NCBI GenBank assembly: GCA_964503085.1
Contig: CAZCYQ010000001.1
Span: 1 to 64,000, forward strand
Origin: Bin80 sp964503085
GTDB lineage: Bacteria; Bacteroidota; Rhodothermia; Rhodothermales; Bin80
Reading direction: 5' to 3'
Length of the DNA: 64,000 nt
The notes under the pieces were generated by a model, which saw only the letters and a list, made by a program, of their open reading frames with translations, ran no database searches and was not told the DNA's origin. This document shows positions 18,296 to 25,881 of the stretch, piece after piece. How positions within the stretch are numbered: position 1 is the first letter of the stretch; every line of letters begins with the position of its first letter. The translations under genes were made by a program, and so were the position numbers.

Positions 18296-19168
18296 ATGGA
18301 AATTATCAAGACAGTCAGTGGGATGCGTAAGTACGCCGATAAGAAGCGTGCGGACGGGCATACCTTGGCGTTGGTTCCTACGATGGGATATCTGCATGAA
18401 GGGCACTTGTCCCTCGTGCAGCGCGCAAAAGCTGAAGCAGACCATGTGATCGTTTCTATATTCGTGAACCCGACACAGTTTGGTCCCAACGAAGACTTTG
18501 CAGTGTATCCGCGGGATTTTGAGGCGGACTGCAGGTTGTTGGAGGAGATCGGCGGAGTTGATGTTGTTTTTGCTCCTGAAGCTTCGGAACTGTACCCTGA
18601 TGGCGTGGAAGCGCAGAGTGTTTGGGTAATCTGTCCCGAACTGTCGGAGCACCTTTGTGGCAAATACCGGCCGGAGCATTTCAGGGGGGTCTTGACTGTG
18701 GTTCTGAAATTGTTTGCGGTGTGCAAACCACATATCGGCGTGTTTGGACTTAAGGATGTACAGCAGTATATGTTGTTGCGGAAGCTAGCACGGGATTTAT
18801 TGATTGATATAAGGGTTATAGGTGCACCTACGGCCCGGGAATCCACCGGTCTTGCGCGTTCATCCCGCAATGCGTATCTCACTTCTGACGAGCGTAGCCA
18901 GGCAAGCGTGCTCTGGAAGGCGGTAACTGCGGCATCGGGAATGATCAAGAATGGAGAAGATCGCCCAAGTAATGTGGTGGAGGAGATGAGAACAATTATT
19001 GCCCAGGCACCACTTGCAATTCTGCAATACGCAGAGGTTGTTACCGGTGAAACACTCCAGCCGGTAAAAAAACTGGTGCCAGGCACTGAGGTGATAGTGG
19101 CTGTTGCGGTTTACTTTCGAAGTGTTCGACTGATTGATAATGCATTTGCTCTGGTACCGTCGGGATAA
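18296..19168 (+). CDS. panC: Pantoate--beta-alanine ligase
   Basis: 290 residues. It joins pantoate and beta-alanine with ATP hydrolysis, the last step of pantothenate synthesis. Motifs: LVPTMGYLHEGHLSLVQRA (the HIGH-like ATP site), FVNPTQFGPNEDFAVYPRD, and GLARSSRNAYLT (KMSKS-like loop). No other pan genes are nearby. The WG-repeat gene starts inside its last ten codons, so the two are probably co-transcribed. Confidence 0.95.
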   Translation: MEIIKTVSGMRKYADKKRADGHTLALVPTMGYLHEGHLSLVQRAKAEADHVIVSIFVNPTQFGPNEDFAVYPRDFEADCRLLEEIGGVDVVFAPEASELYPDGVEAQSVWVICPELSEHLCGKYRPEHFRGVLTVVLKLFAVCKPHIGVFGLKDVQQYMLLRKLARDLLIDIRVIGAPTARESTGLARSSRNAYLTSDERSQASVLWKAVTAASGMIKNGEDRPSNVVEEMRTIIAQAPLAILQYAEVVTGETLQPVKKLVPGTEVIVAVAVYFRSVRLIDNAFALVPSG

Positions 19169-20186
19169 GTTAATTGTATGCGTGCTGCTTACGGGCCTTC
19201 TGTCGGCAGTCAACATAGTCTATGGTCAGGATGCTGAAACCATATACCCGATCATAGAAAATGGTCGGTTTGGCTTCATTGATGCCGCCGGCGAGCGTGT
19301 CATTGAACCCAAGTATGATGGGGCACAGATGTCGTCTGAGGGATTGGCTGCGGTGCGACTCGGTTACGCGTGGGGATTCATTGATACGCAGGACTCGGTG
19401 CGTATTAAGCCGCAATATTCTTCTGTTTTTCCATTTGTGAATGGGGTTGCACGAGTTCAGTCCGGTCAATACTGGAGCTTTATTGACAGGACGGGCACAC
19501 CGATTACAGATAGGTATTTTACGGCGGCGCTGGATTTCAGTGAGGGACTGGCTTCAGTGCGTGAACGTCCCGGCACAGTGGTAGGACTTGAGCCCAAATG
19601 GGGTTACATCGACAAGGCAGGCCAAACGGTCTTACCTGAGGAGTATGTTCGAGCACTGCCATTCTCGGATGGGTTGGCCGCAGTGGAAGTTGTTCGCAAG
19701 GTTCTGGTTGTCAGGGTCAATACCCGATGGGGTCTTATTGATACGACGGGTACTTGGGTAGTTGAGCCGATCTTCAATGCAATGCGCAATCCTACCGAGG
19801 GGCTGGCGCTTGCCCGAAGAGGCAGGCAGCATGGATTCATCGATTCCACCGGGACTTTTGTACTGACGCTTCACTATGAGCAGGTATTTCCTTTCAAAGA
19901 AAATCGTGCGCGCGTAAGCGAGGATGGCTTGTGGGGTTTTATTGATCGCACCGGTGAGGCTGTAGTCTCGCCCAGCTACTTGGGAGCCGGCGATTTTTCA
20001 GGAGGGCGAGCGCTCGTCTTGACCAGTGATGGTTATGGCTTTATAGATCCTCAGGGAGTAATGGTTATCCCGCCGAGATACGAGAGAGCTTCCTCGTTTG
20101 ATCGTGGACTTGCCTGGGTAACGCTGGAAGGACGGTCCGGGTATATTGATACCACGGGCATCTTTATATGGAGAGAGGAGGAGTGA
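19140..20186 (+). CDS. Secreted WG-repeat protein
   Basis: The ATG at 19140 gives 348 residues with a signal peptide (RRDKLIVCVLLTGLLSAVN); it overlaps panC by 29 nt. About eight repeats follow, of the form GRFGFIDAAGERVIEPKYDGA ending in GLAAVR: the WG/KWG beta-repeat, built around a W/F-G-F/Y-I-D core. Such proteins are periplasmic or surface-exposed with unknown partners. The 3' third (from about 19743) together with the spacer beyond it is duplicated at 25227-25881. The two copies of the coding part are almost identical, so this gene took part in the rearrangement that surrounds the island. Confidence 0.8.
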   Translation: MHLLWYRRDKLIVCVLLTGLLSAVNIVYGQDAETIYPIIENGRFGFIDAAGERVIEPKYDGAQMSSEGLAAVRLGYAWGFIDTQDSVRIKPQYSSVFPFVNGVARVQSGQYWSFIDRTGTPITDRYFTAALDFSEGLASVRERPGTVVGLEPKWGYIDKAGQTVLPEEYVRALPFSDGLAAVEVVRKVLVVRVNTRWGLIDTTGTWVVEPIFNAMRNPTEGLALARRGRQHGFIDSTGTFVLTLHYEQVFPFKENRARVSEDGLWGFIDRTGEAVVSPSYLGAGDFSGGRALVLTSDGYGFIDPQGVMVIPPRYERASSFDRGLAWVTLEGRSGYIDTTGIFIWREEE

Positions 20187-20397
20187 TGTGAAGTTGCCCT
20201 GGGAACTCCAACTATTGATGCGTACCGAAATTTTAAAGTGGGCGATACGCTGAAGGTTGCCCAGTGTCAAAATTTGCACGCGGGCTGGATAACGGGGAAT
20301 ACTGTGGCCGGGTCTGCGCTGGCAGGGTCTGCGAAGATGTCAAAACGTTCCCGGTCGTGAGTTATGCCCGCGACTGATTGGCGAGTTGCCCGCATGC
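19743..20397. repeat. Left copy of the ~655-bp direct repeat bounding the island
   Basis: Matches 25227-25881 at a constant offset of 5484 bp with no indels. It covers the 3' end of the WG gene, the spacer, and the last 36 nt of rlmN (the frame ending CGQLANQS at 20362). Roughly 19762-20216 is virtually identical to the other copy, while the flanking parts are clearly diverged. Confidence 0.9.
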
Positions 20398-20742
20398 AGG
20401 CGCCAAGGGACGGCATTTTCGCCCGCTTCGCTCAACGGAGGCACGATTGTCGACGGTGTGAAGCTCCATCAGATACGTGGCCAGCAGGCCATCGGTCAGC
20501 TCTCGGCCGTCAAGCCAGCAACGGAGGTCCCGCGCGACCCGGTCATAATTCCGGGCCGTTGACGGAGCGAGCGATTGACCAATAGCATTTCGGACCTCAT
20601 CGGGAAGCGGCTCGCTACCCGTTTCTGCTATGCTGTTCTGAAGATGGAGGAGGGACATAGGCGGCAGCCGTTTGTGCAATTCTTGTTGATGACATACGGC
20701 ATTTTTACGTTCGCTTACTGGAATTAGCGAAACCAAACACAC
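20362..20742 (-). pseudogene. Tyrosine recombinase N-terminal fragment fused to an rlmN tail
   Basis: 126 residues. The stretch LPDEVRNAIGQSLAPSTARNYDRVARDLRCWLDG followed by GLLATYLMELH resembles the core-binding SAM-like domain of phage-type tyrosine recombinases, in which a SxxTxxxY helix precedes xxFxxW. No catalytic domain is present: at about 20397 the frame runs into the duplicated rlmN 3' end and finishes with its LANQSRA tail. I read this as an integrase gene truncated where the island joins the left repeat. The family call is based on the one domain only. Confidence 0.5.
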
Positions 20743-20838
20743 AGACAGGAATTCATGTTTGGGCTTAGCCGGGGGCGCCTAACTGACAGGGGTCTCCTGT
20801 CACCAATTCATTCTTACCGCCCGCCAGGGTTACTAATA

Positions 20839-21126
20839 ATGGCCACAACACCGATGGATCAGGATCCAATAATCCTGACTGACGAGCAGCAAAAAGCTTT
20901 TTGGATTTGGGTAATTTCATTACCTGTAACGGATACGCCAGAAGGTGATTTTATCGACGACTCATTATTCTTTTATAAAGTGTGGGCTCCTACGATCAAG
21001 GATGATTGGACCAAGAAAGCTGAGGCGCGCTTCTCCGGGGCCTGCGTCGAAGCGGAGGTGGTATACGCAAAGCTGGTCAAACAATTCTTAGCACTTGATC
21101 GCGGGGGGACGTCTCTCGGCGGCTAG
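20839..21126 (+). CDS. Small hypothetical protein
   Basis: 95 residues from the ATG at 20839 (MATTPMDQDPIILTDEQQKAF); the frame is open further upstream to 20755 without a better start. It is soluble, with no signal peptide. The stretch FWIWVISLPVTDTPEGDFIDD faintly recalls the YozE SAM-like fold (FYxWL...D.P.GD..D), but that is a guess. It lies inside the island between the integrase remnant and the IS630 element. Confidence 0.45.
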   Translation: MATTPMDQDPIILTDEQQKAFWIWVISLPVTDTPEGDFIDDSLFFYKVWAPTIKDDWTKKAEARFSGACVEAEVVYAKLVKQFLALDRGGTSLGG

Positions 21127-21356
21127 AGCGTACTTGGATACGCTCAAACGCAATCTAGGAAGAATTAGAGGCCGCTATGTAACGCGGGATGCGGGGCATG
21201 AAGGCGTATGGCAGGGAAAGCCGGCGTTAGGTATCTGCCCGAACACTTTGTCCGGAAAAGTTGTATTATATACCTGAATGCCTATGGGGGCGTTTAGGGT
21301 GCACCCCGCACCCTGCGCAGAGTACCTTTTAACTACTTCACCAGAAGATCTATCTA

Positions 21357-22515
21357 GTGTAGTGTATCATTAATTCTTATACAGTAAAAAGTTTTCGTAT
21401 ATTGGGGGTCAGACCAAAAAACTGCCCCCATGCCAAATCATCATACGCGTGAAATTCCTACACTGAGCGATTCCGAACGGGCTGAATTGGAGCGTTGGGT
21501 ACGACGCCCGAAGACAAAACAATCACTCGCTTTACGGGCCCGGATCGTTCTCGCCGCGGCCGAAGATCAAAGTGATCAGAGAATCGCAGAGAAACTGGGC
21601 ACTACGCGGGCGACTGTGGGCAAGTGGCGGAAGCGTTTTTTGGAACAGCGTTGTGACGGACTGCTTGACGCCCCGCGCCCTGGCACCCCGCGGAAGGTAT
21701 CGGATGCAGCTGTTGAGGAGGTGATTACGAAGACACTGGAGTCCATGCCGCGCAATGCGACCCACTGGAGTACTCGGAAGATGTCAGAGGAAAGTGGCAT
21801 GAGCACGAGCACGATTAGTCGAATCTGGCGTGCGTTTGGACTCAAGCCCCATCGTGTTGAGACCTTCAAACTGTCCAAAGACCCGCATTTCATTGAGAAG
21901 GTGCGCGATATTGTAGGGCTCTACATGAGCCCGCCCGAGCGCGCGGTGGTGCTGTGTGTGGATGAAAAGTCTCAAATTCAGGCCTTGGATCGCACTGAAC
22001 CCATTTTACCCCTTCGACCGGGATTGCCAGAACGACGTACGCATGATTACAAGCGCTGTGGAACCACTTCATTATTTGCAGCACTGAATGTAGCCACGGG
22101 GGAAGTGATCGGACGTTGCTATCGTCGACACCGTTCGCAAGAATTTCTCAAATTCCTGCGCGTGATTGACCGATCCGTCCCCAAAGATATGGACATCCAT
22201 ATCGTTTTGGATAACTACGGTACCCACAAAACAGCCCTGATCCACAACTGGTTGCTTACCCGTGAACGGTTTCATCTCCACTTTACGCCAACGAGTTCCT
22301 CTTGGCTAAACCTCATTGAACGCTGGTTTGCCGCGATTACCCAAGACCAGATACGGCGTGGAACCCATCGGAGTACCACAGAACTGGAAACGGCAATCAA
22401 AAAGTATTTGGAAGTCTACAACGAAGATCCTAAACCCTTCATCTGGACCAAATCTGCCGACCAGATTCTGGAATCCATCAAAAGTTACTGCATAAGGATT
22501 AATGATACACTACAC
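21357..22515 (+). mobile_element. IS630-family insertion sequence with intact ends
   Basis: Terminal inverted repeats are obvious: the left end begins GTGTAGTGTATCATTAAT and the right end is its complement, with similarity continuing for about 30 bp with few mismatches. Both ends are flanked by TA (21355-21356 and 22516-22517), the target duplication expected of IS630/Tc1-mariner-type elements. It carries one transposase gene. The near-perfect ends and uninterrupted gene suggest a recent insertion. Confidence 0.88.
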
Positions 22516-22518
22516 TAG
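21430..22518 (+). CDS. IS630-family DDE transposase
   Basis: 362 residues. The N-terminal helix-turn-helix region (LGTTRATVGKWRKRFLEQ) is followed by a second one (SGMSTSTISRIWRAFGL). The DDE catalytic domain shows VDEKSQIQALDRT, LDNYGTHKT and SSSWLNLIERWFAAI, giving the two Asp and the Glu of the triad. The enzyme binds the element's ends and moves it by cut-and-paste into TA. The stop codon is TAG at 22516-22518, whose TA is the target duplication itself, so the frame closes on host DNA. Confidence 0.93.
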   Translation: MPNHHTREIPTLSDSERAELERWVRRPKTKQSLALRARIVLAAAEDQSDQRIAEKLGTTRATVGKWRKRFLEQRCDGLLDAPRPGTPRKVSDAAVEEVITKTLESMPRNATHWSTRKMSEESGMSTSTISRIWRAFGLKPHRVETFKLSKDPHFIEKVRDIVGLYMSPPERAVVLCVDEKSQIQALDRTEPILPLRPGLPERRTHDYKRCGTTSLFAALNVATGEVIGRCYRRHRSQEFLKFLRVIDRSVPKDMDIHIVLDNYGTHKTALIHNWLLTRERFHLHFTPTSSSWLNLIERWFAAITQDQIRRGTHRSTTELETAIKKYLEVYNEDPKPFIWTKSADQILESIKSYCIRINDTLH

Positions 22519-22520
22519 AA

Positions 22521-22964
22521 ATGAAACAACTTGTCCTTGGATTGCTGGTCTTACTGCTTGCGTGGGGCTGCGATTCAGTCAGAGACTCAGAACCGACGCT
22601 CGCTGACTTGGTGCTTTCAGAACCGACACTGTGGCTGTCCAAAGACAAGGCGGTGTTCAGCGGGGATTACCACACTTTGCCAAGCGGGTTGCACTGGTCC
22701 ACCACCATTGGCCGGTCGCTCAAGGTGGTTGCTCACAAGGCCGTCCGGGCCGAGGTGACTTGCTCTATGCCAAGTGACGCGGGCCGGAAACAGGCAGCTG
22801 CATATGCCCGATGTGTTGAAGCCATGGTGGAGGTTTGCGATGTGGGGCTCCAGCACCCCGTAGAGGAGGGTGATACAACCATTACCACTACGGGGTATAA
22901 TATACTAGAAACACACGACGACGGCAGTATAACGCTGACGCCGTGCAAGGTCGAAGACAACTAA
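22521..22964 (+). CDS. Small lipoprotein of a window-specific Cys-patterned family
   Basis: 147 residues; lipoprotein signal MKQLVLGL...LAWGC (Cys17). No known family is recognised. It shares a pattern with the proteins at 22978-23523 and 60169-60678: a GLHW-type segment, then C-x16-C-x7-C (AEVTC ... YARC-VEAMVEVC), and a C-terminal GYN....DDG...LTPC. The cysteines probably pair in the periplasm. The IS630 element ends only 5 nt before the ATG, so the native promoter and ribosome site have been displaced and expression may now depend on the IS. Confidence 0.65.
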   Translation: MKQLVLGLLVLLLAWGCDSVRDSEPTLADLVLSEPTLWLSKDKAVFSGDYHTLPSGLHWSTTIGRSLKVVAHKAVRAEVTCSMPSDAGRKQAAAYARCVEAMVEVCDVGLQHPVEEGDTTITTTGYNILETHDDGSITLTPCKVEDN

Positions 22965-22977
22965 GACACCCAGCAAA

Positions 22978-23523
22978 ATGACACGCATACTTCGCATACT
23001 CGTAGCCCCGATGATCCTTTTGCTATTTGCCACCTGCGATTCCTCCGTAAAGGAGGAGATGTCTCAGGACCTGGCCACCGAAGTGGAGGCTCTTGTAAGG
23101 GCCGAGTGGGGGGAACACAGGCTCGTCCTTATAACTTCAGTTCCTGACTATCACGCTCGGTTTGAGTGGGACACTTCAGGGCAACTTTCAAATGGGTTAC
23201 ATTGGGGCGCCGCTCATGCTGGCGACTTTCTCTACGACTTCACGAAAATGCAGATCAGAACCACTGCGAAACATGACCGACAGGACTCCTACGGCGTTTT
23301 TGCCGTCGCTGATTGCACCATGAACAAGGGGGCGACCATGTTTGGGCTTAGCAGCTTTGTAAGGTGCGTGATACGCGTAAGCGAGCGTTGCGATACCGTT
23401 ATGTACACCGACAGTGACGACGGTAACCAACTCGAGGCTCACGGCGTGAACGTCACATACAACGACGACGGCACTGTTACGGCGGTGCCCTGCAACCCAC
23501 CAGACCCACATAGGGACGGGTGA
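22978..23523 (+). CDS. Small lipoprotein, paralogue of the upstream gene
   Basis: 181 residues; lipoprotein signal ending LLLFATC (Cys20). Same family as 22521-22964 and 60169-60678: GLHWGAAH, then C-x16-C-x7-C (VADC ... FVRC-VIRVSERC), then HGVNVTYNDDGTVTAVPC and a PDPH tail that it shares with the distant copy. It starts 13 nt after its neighbour, so the pair forms a small operon. The function is unknown; a secreted, disulfide-stabilised lipoprotein is the most that can be said. Confidence 0.65.
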   Translation: MTRILRILVAPMILLLFATCDSSVKEEMSQDLATEVEALVRAEWGEHRLVLITSVPDYHARFEWDTSGQLSNGLHWGAAHAGDFLYDFTKMQIRTTAKHDRQDSYGVFAVADCTMNKGATMFGLSSFVRCVIRVSERCDTVMYTDSDDGNQLEAHGVNVTYNDDGTVTAVPCNPPDPHRDG

Positions 23524-23734
23524 TAGCGCGCTGTTCCAGGGACAGGAGGGATCCAGACCCTCACGCATTTTGTCATGCTTGCGTACAGACCGCCCCAGCG
23601 TCAGCAAACGGGGCGCCTATTTGCTGGGTTTTCGTAGATTTGGATTACTTGGCATGGCCTGGCAACGCAGGGCCAGGTAAGGTAGGGCAGGGCCTGCCTA
23701 GGCAACATTAGAGCGCGCATATCGAGCCGTGGCT

Positions 23735-23755
23735 CGATTATTTGGGGCTGTAGGC
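23735..23755. repeat. 21-bp direct repeat, copy 1
   Basis: Begins CGATTATTTGGGGCTGTAG and is repeated exactly at 23956-23976, 221 bp away. A partial third copy of its end (CTGTAGGCTC) is near 23990. The two copies bracket the coding remnant at 23791-23958. Confidence 0.7.
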
Positions 23756-23790
23756 TCTCCGTAAGGGGATGGCCGCCCTCTTTTTTGAGC

Positions 23791-23958
23791 CTAATCATCT
23801 TCGCTGCCTATGTAATCCTGGCAATCATAGTCGACTAGATCGATCAACTCCTCATCACTGAAGCGGCGTGGGACATCAATATAGTACTGATCCACTGCGA
23901 CGTCGGCGTTTGCAACAGCGCTAAACTCCGGGACCGGGGCGTTGCGTGCTGCTTCCGA
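23791..23958 (-). pseudogene. C-terminal remnant of an unknown acidic protein
   Basis: An open frame on the minus strand without a good start codon encodes about 55 residues with protein-like composition (DQYYIDVPRRFSDEELIDL ... DYIGSEDD, then stop). An in-frame stop lies just upstream at 23959-23961, inside the repeat copy. No family is recognised. It looks like the tail of a lost gene left between two direct repeats. Confidence 0.3.
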
Positions 23959-23976
23959 TTATTTGGGGCTGTAGGC
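23956..23976. repeat. 21-bp direct repeat, copy 2
   Basis: Exact match to 23735-23755. Such short repeats around a remnant are what an excision or deletion event would leave. Confidence 0.7.
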
Positions 23977-24064
23977 CCCGATTAATCTGTCCTGTAGGCT
24001 CCTCCATCTCTTTGGCAGGTGCCCTACCCTGCATGTCCTGGGCTTTATGGATTTTGCTCATCGC

Positions 24065-25042
24065 TCAGTTTGTCAGCTCCCGATACCGCCGTGCATATTT
24101 CGCGGCCTGGTCACGCTTATCCATCCGGCGATACAGGGTCACCAAATGTTCGAGCAACGTGCGCTGGTCCTGGGGGTCCAACGCCTCCCAACCCTCCTCC
24201 GCCCGTAAGGCCGCTTCCAGTGAAGCCTGTGGATCGTTCCGTAGAAGCAATGAGCGCGTCAGCGCCGCAAGCGGAGCCTTGGAGAAGCCGGTGGCCTCAC
24301 TCTGCAGAAGATATGCCAATGCGTCGCGCAACTCCCCCGACGCACGTTTCTCCAGGGCGAGGGAATAGGCCATTACACCATAGTCTTCCTGCACACGCGT
24401 TCGCAGTTCGCTCTCTGACGACATGATCTCATCCCAGGCCTCCGGCAGATAGGTGATCCCGGGTGCCGTCCTGCCGGCATTGTACGTCGCAAGGGCCAAC
24501 TGATACTTCACCTCCATTCGCGCCAGCGGGCGCGTGACCTGATTCAATAAGTCCTCCAGTCCAGACACCGCCCTACTAGGGTCATCCCGAGACAACTTCA
24601 GGAGGACGTCAATACGCTTTCGCATGGACAGCACCGCATCCCAGGTAATCCATTTCTGCTCCGCCGCAAGATACGCCCGCCGGTCCTCGGTTGTCGCAAA
24701 GGGCGCCGCCTCCGCTAGCGAAGCCAGAGCCAGATCGGCTTCATCGGCTTTGATGTAAGCGCGAGAGGAGTTCGCCAGGTAAATGAACGTGCTAGACGTG
24801 TGAAGCACCGCATTCGAATCCAGGGACAAGGCCGACTCATCCTGGACGAGACTGGACGCCCAGTGCCACCAGGCCCCCGCTTTCACCCAGTCCTGGTGCG
24901 CATCCAGAGCCTCATACGCAGCTGCTAGTAAACCGGCATAGTCGTGGCAGTCAGGATGGAGCCGAGTCAAAGATTCAAGATTCTGTACTCGCTCCATGCC
25001 CGCGGACGAATCCGAGAGCGCCTCGCACTGCAGCTCGTGCAC
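24065..25042 (-). pseudogene. 5'-truncated TPR-repeat protein
   Basis: 325 readable residues, helical and rich in Ala/Leu, with TPR-like units such as ALAYLLQSEATGFSKAPLAAL and LVTLYRRMDKRDQAAKYARRY at the C-terminus. The same frame continues upstream of the GTG at 25042 with more TPR sequence (FQLALNTNPFDTDALYWLS) to an in-frame TAG near 25157, and beyond that further related codons run up to the junction with the right repeat at about 25227. The gene has therefore lost its start and probably its N-terminal domain. The partner or role is unknown. Confidence 0.5.
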
Positions 25043-25226
25043 ACGGCTCAGCCAATACAGGGCATCGGTATCGAAGGGATTAGTGTTGAGCGCGAGCTGA
25101 AACTGGTCCGCTGCGGCGTCGAGCTGCAGCAGTCCAGGAGCTTGGTTTCCCTAGAGGTGACGCGCCCCTTCGTTGAAGCGGCGAATGGACACAGCAATCG
25201 CGTCCTCGCTGATCTCTGTGGAGTCC

Positions 25227-25670
25227 ACGACGGGCGCCTGGGTATTTGAGCCGATCTTCAATGCAACGCGCAATCCTACCGAGGGGCTGGCGCTTGCCCG
25301 AAGAGGCAGGCAGCATGGATTCATCGATTCCACCGGGACTTTTGTACTGACGCTTCACTATGAGCAGGTATTTCCTTTCAAAGAAAATCGTGCGCGCGTA
25401 AGCGAGGATGGCTTGTGGGGTTTTATTGATCGCACCGGTGAGGCTGTAGTCTCGCCCAGCTACTTGGGAGCCGGCGATTTTTCAGGAGGGCGAGCGCTCG
25501 TCTTGACCAGTGATGGTTATGGCTTTATAGATCCTCAGGGAGTAATGGTTATCCCGCCGAGATACGAGAGAGCTTCCTCGTTTGATCGTGGACTTGCCTG
25601 GGTAACGCTGGAAGGACGGTCCGGGTATATTGATACCACGGGCATCTTTATATGGAGAGAGGAGGAGTGA
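25227..25670 (+). pseudogene. Truncated second copy of the WG-repeat gene
   Basis: Carries only the last ~145 codons of the WG gene at 19140-20186, with one amino-acid difference (Met to Thr) in the shared tract. The open frame continues upstream to 25173 through non-WG sequence, and there is no signal peptide. It is the coding part of the right-hand direct repeat and is convergent with rlmN. Confidence 0.8.
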
Positions 25671-25881
25671 TGTGAAGTTGCCCTGGGAACTCCAACTGTT
25701 GATACGTACTGAGATTTTAAAGTGGGCGATACGCTGAAGGTTGCCCAGAGTCAAAACCCGTGCGCGGGTTGGATAACGGGGAATACGGTAGACAGGTATG
25801 TGCTAGCAGGGTCTGCGAAGATGTCAGAACGTTTCCGAGCGCGAATTATGCCTGCGACTGATTGGCGAGTTGTCCACATGC
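25227..25881. repeat. Right copy of the ~655-bp direct repeat bounding the island
   Basis: Pairs with 19743-20397. It joins the truncated WG copy to the genuine 3' end of rlmN. By hand count the noncoding part (from about 25671) differs from the left copy at about 27 of 211 positions, while the coding tract before it is almost identical. Confidence 0.9.

Larger units (their letters stand above)
23524..24064. other. Repeat-containing spacer inside the island
   Basis: About 540 bp with no intact gene. It contains an identical 21-bp direct repeat, a GC-rich block of short GGCAGGGCC/GGCCTGCC palindromes near 23655-23705, and a leftward coding remnant at 23791-23958. Confidence 0.5.

Noticed and set aside
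23524..24064. Integron-like attC sites between small island genes
   Set aside because: I could not find the paired RYYYAAC/GTTRRRY boxes, and the recombinase remnant shows no integron-integrase features.
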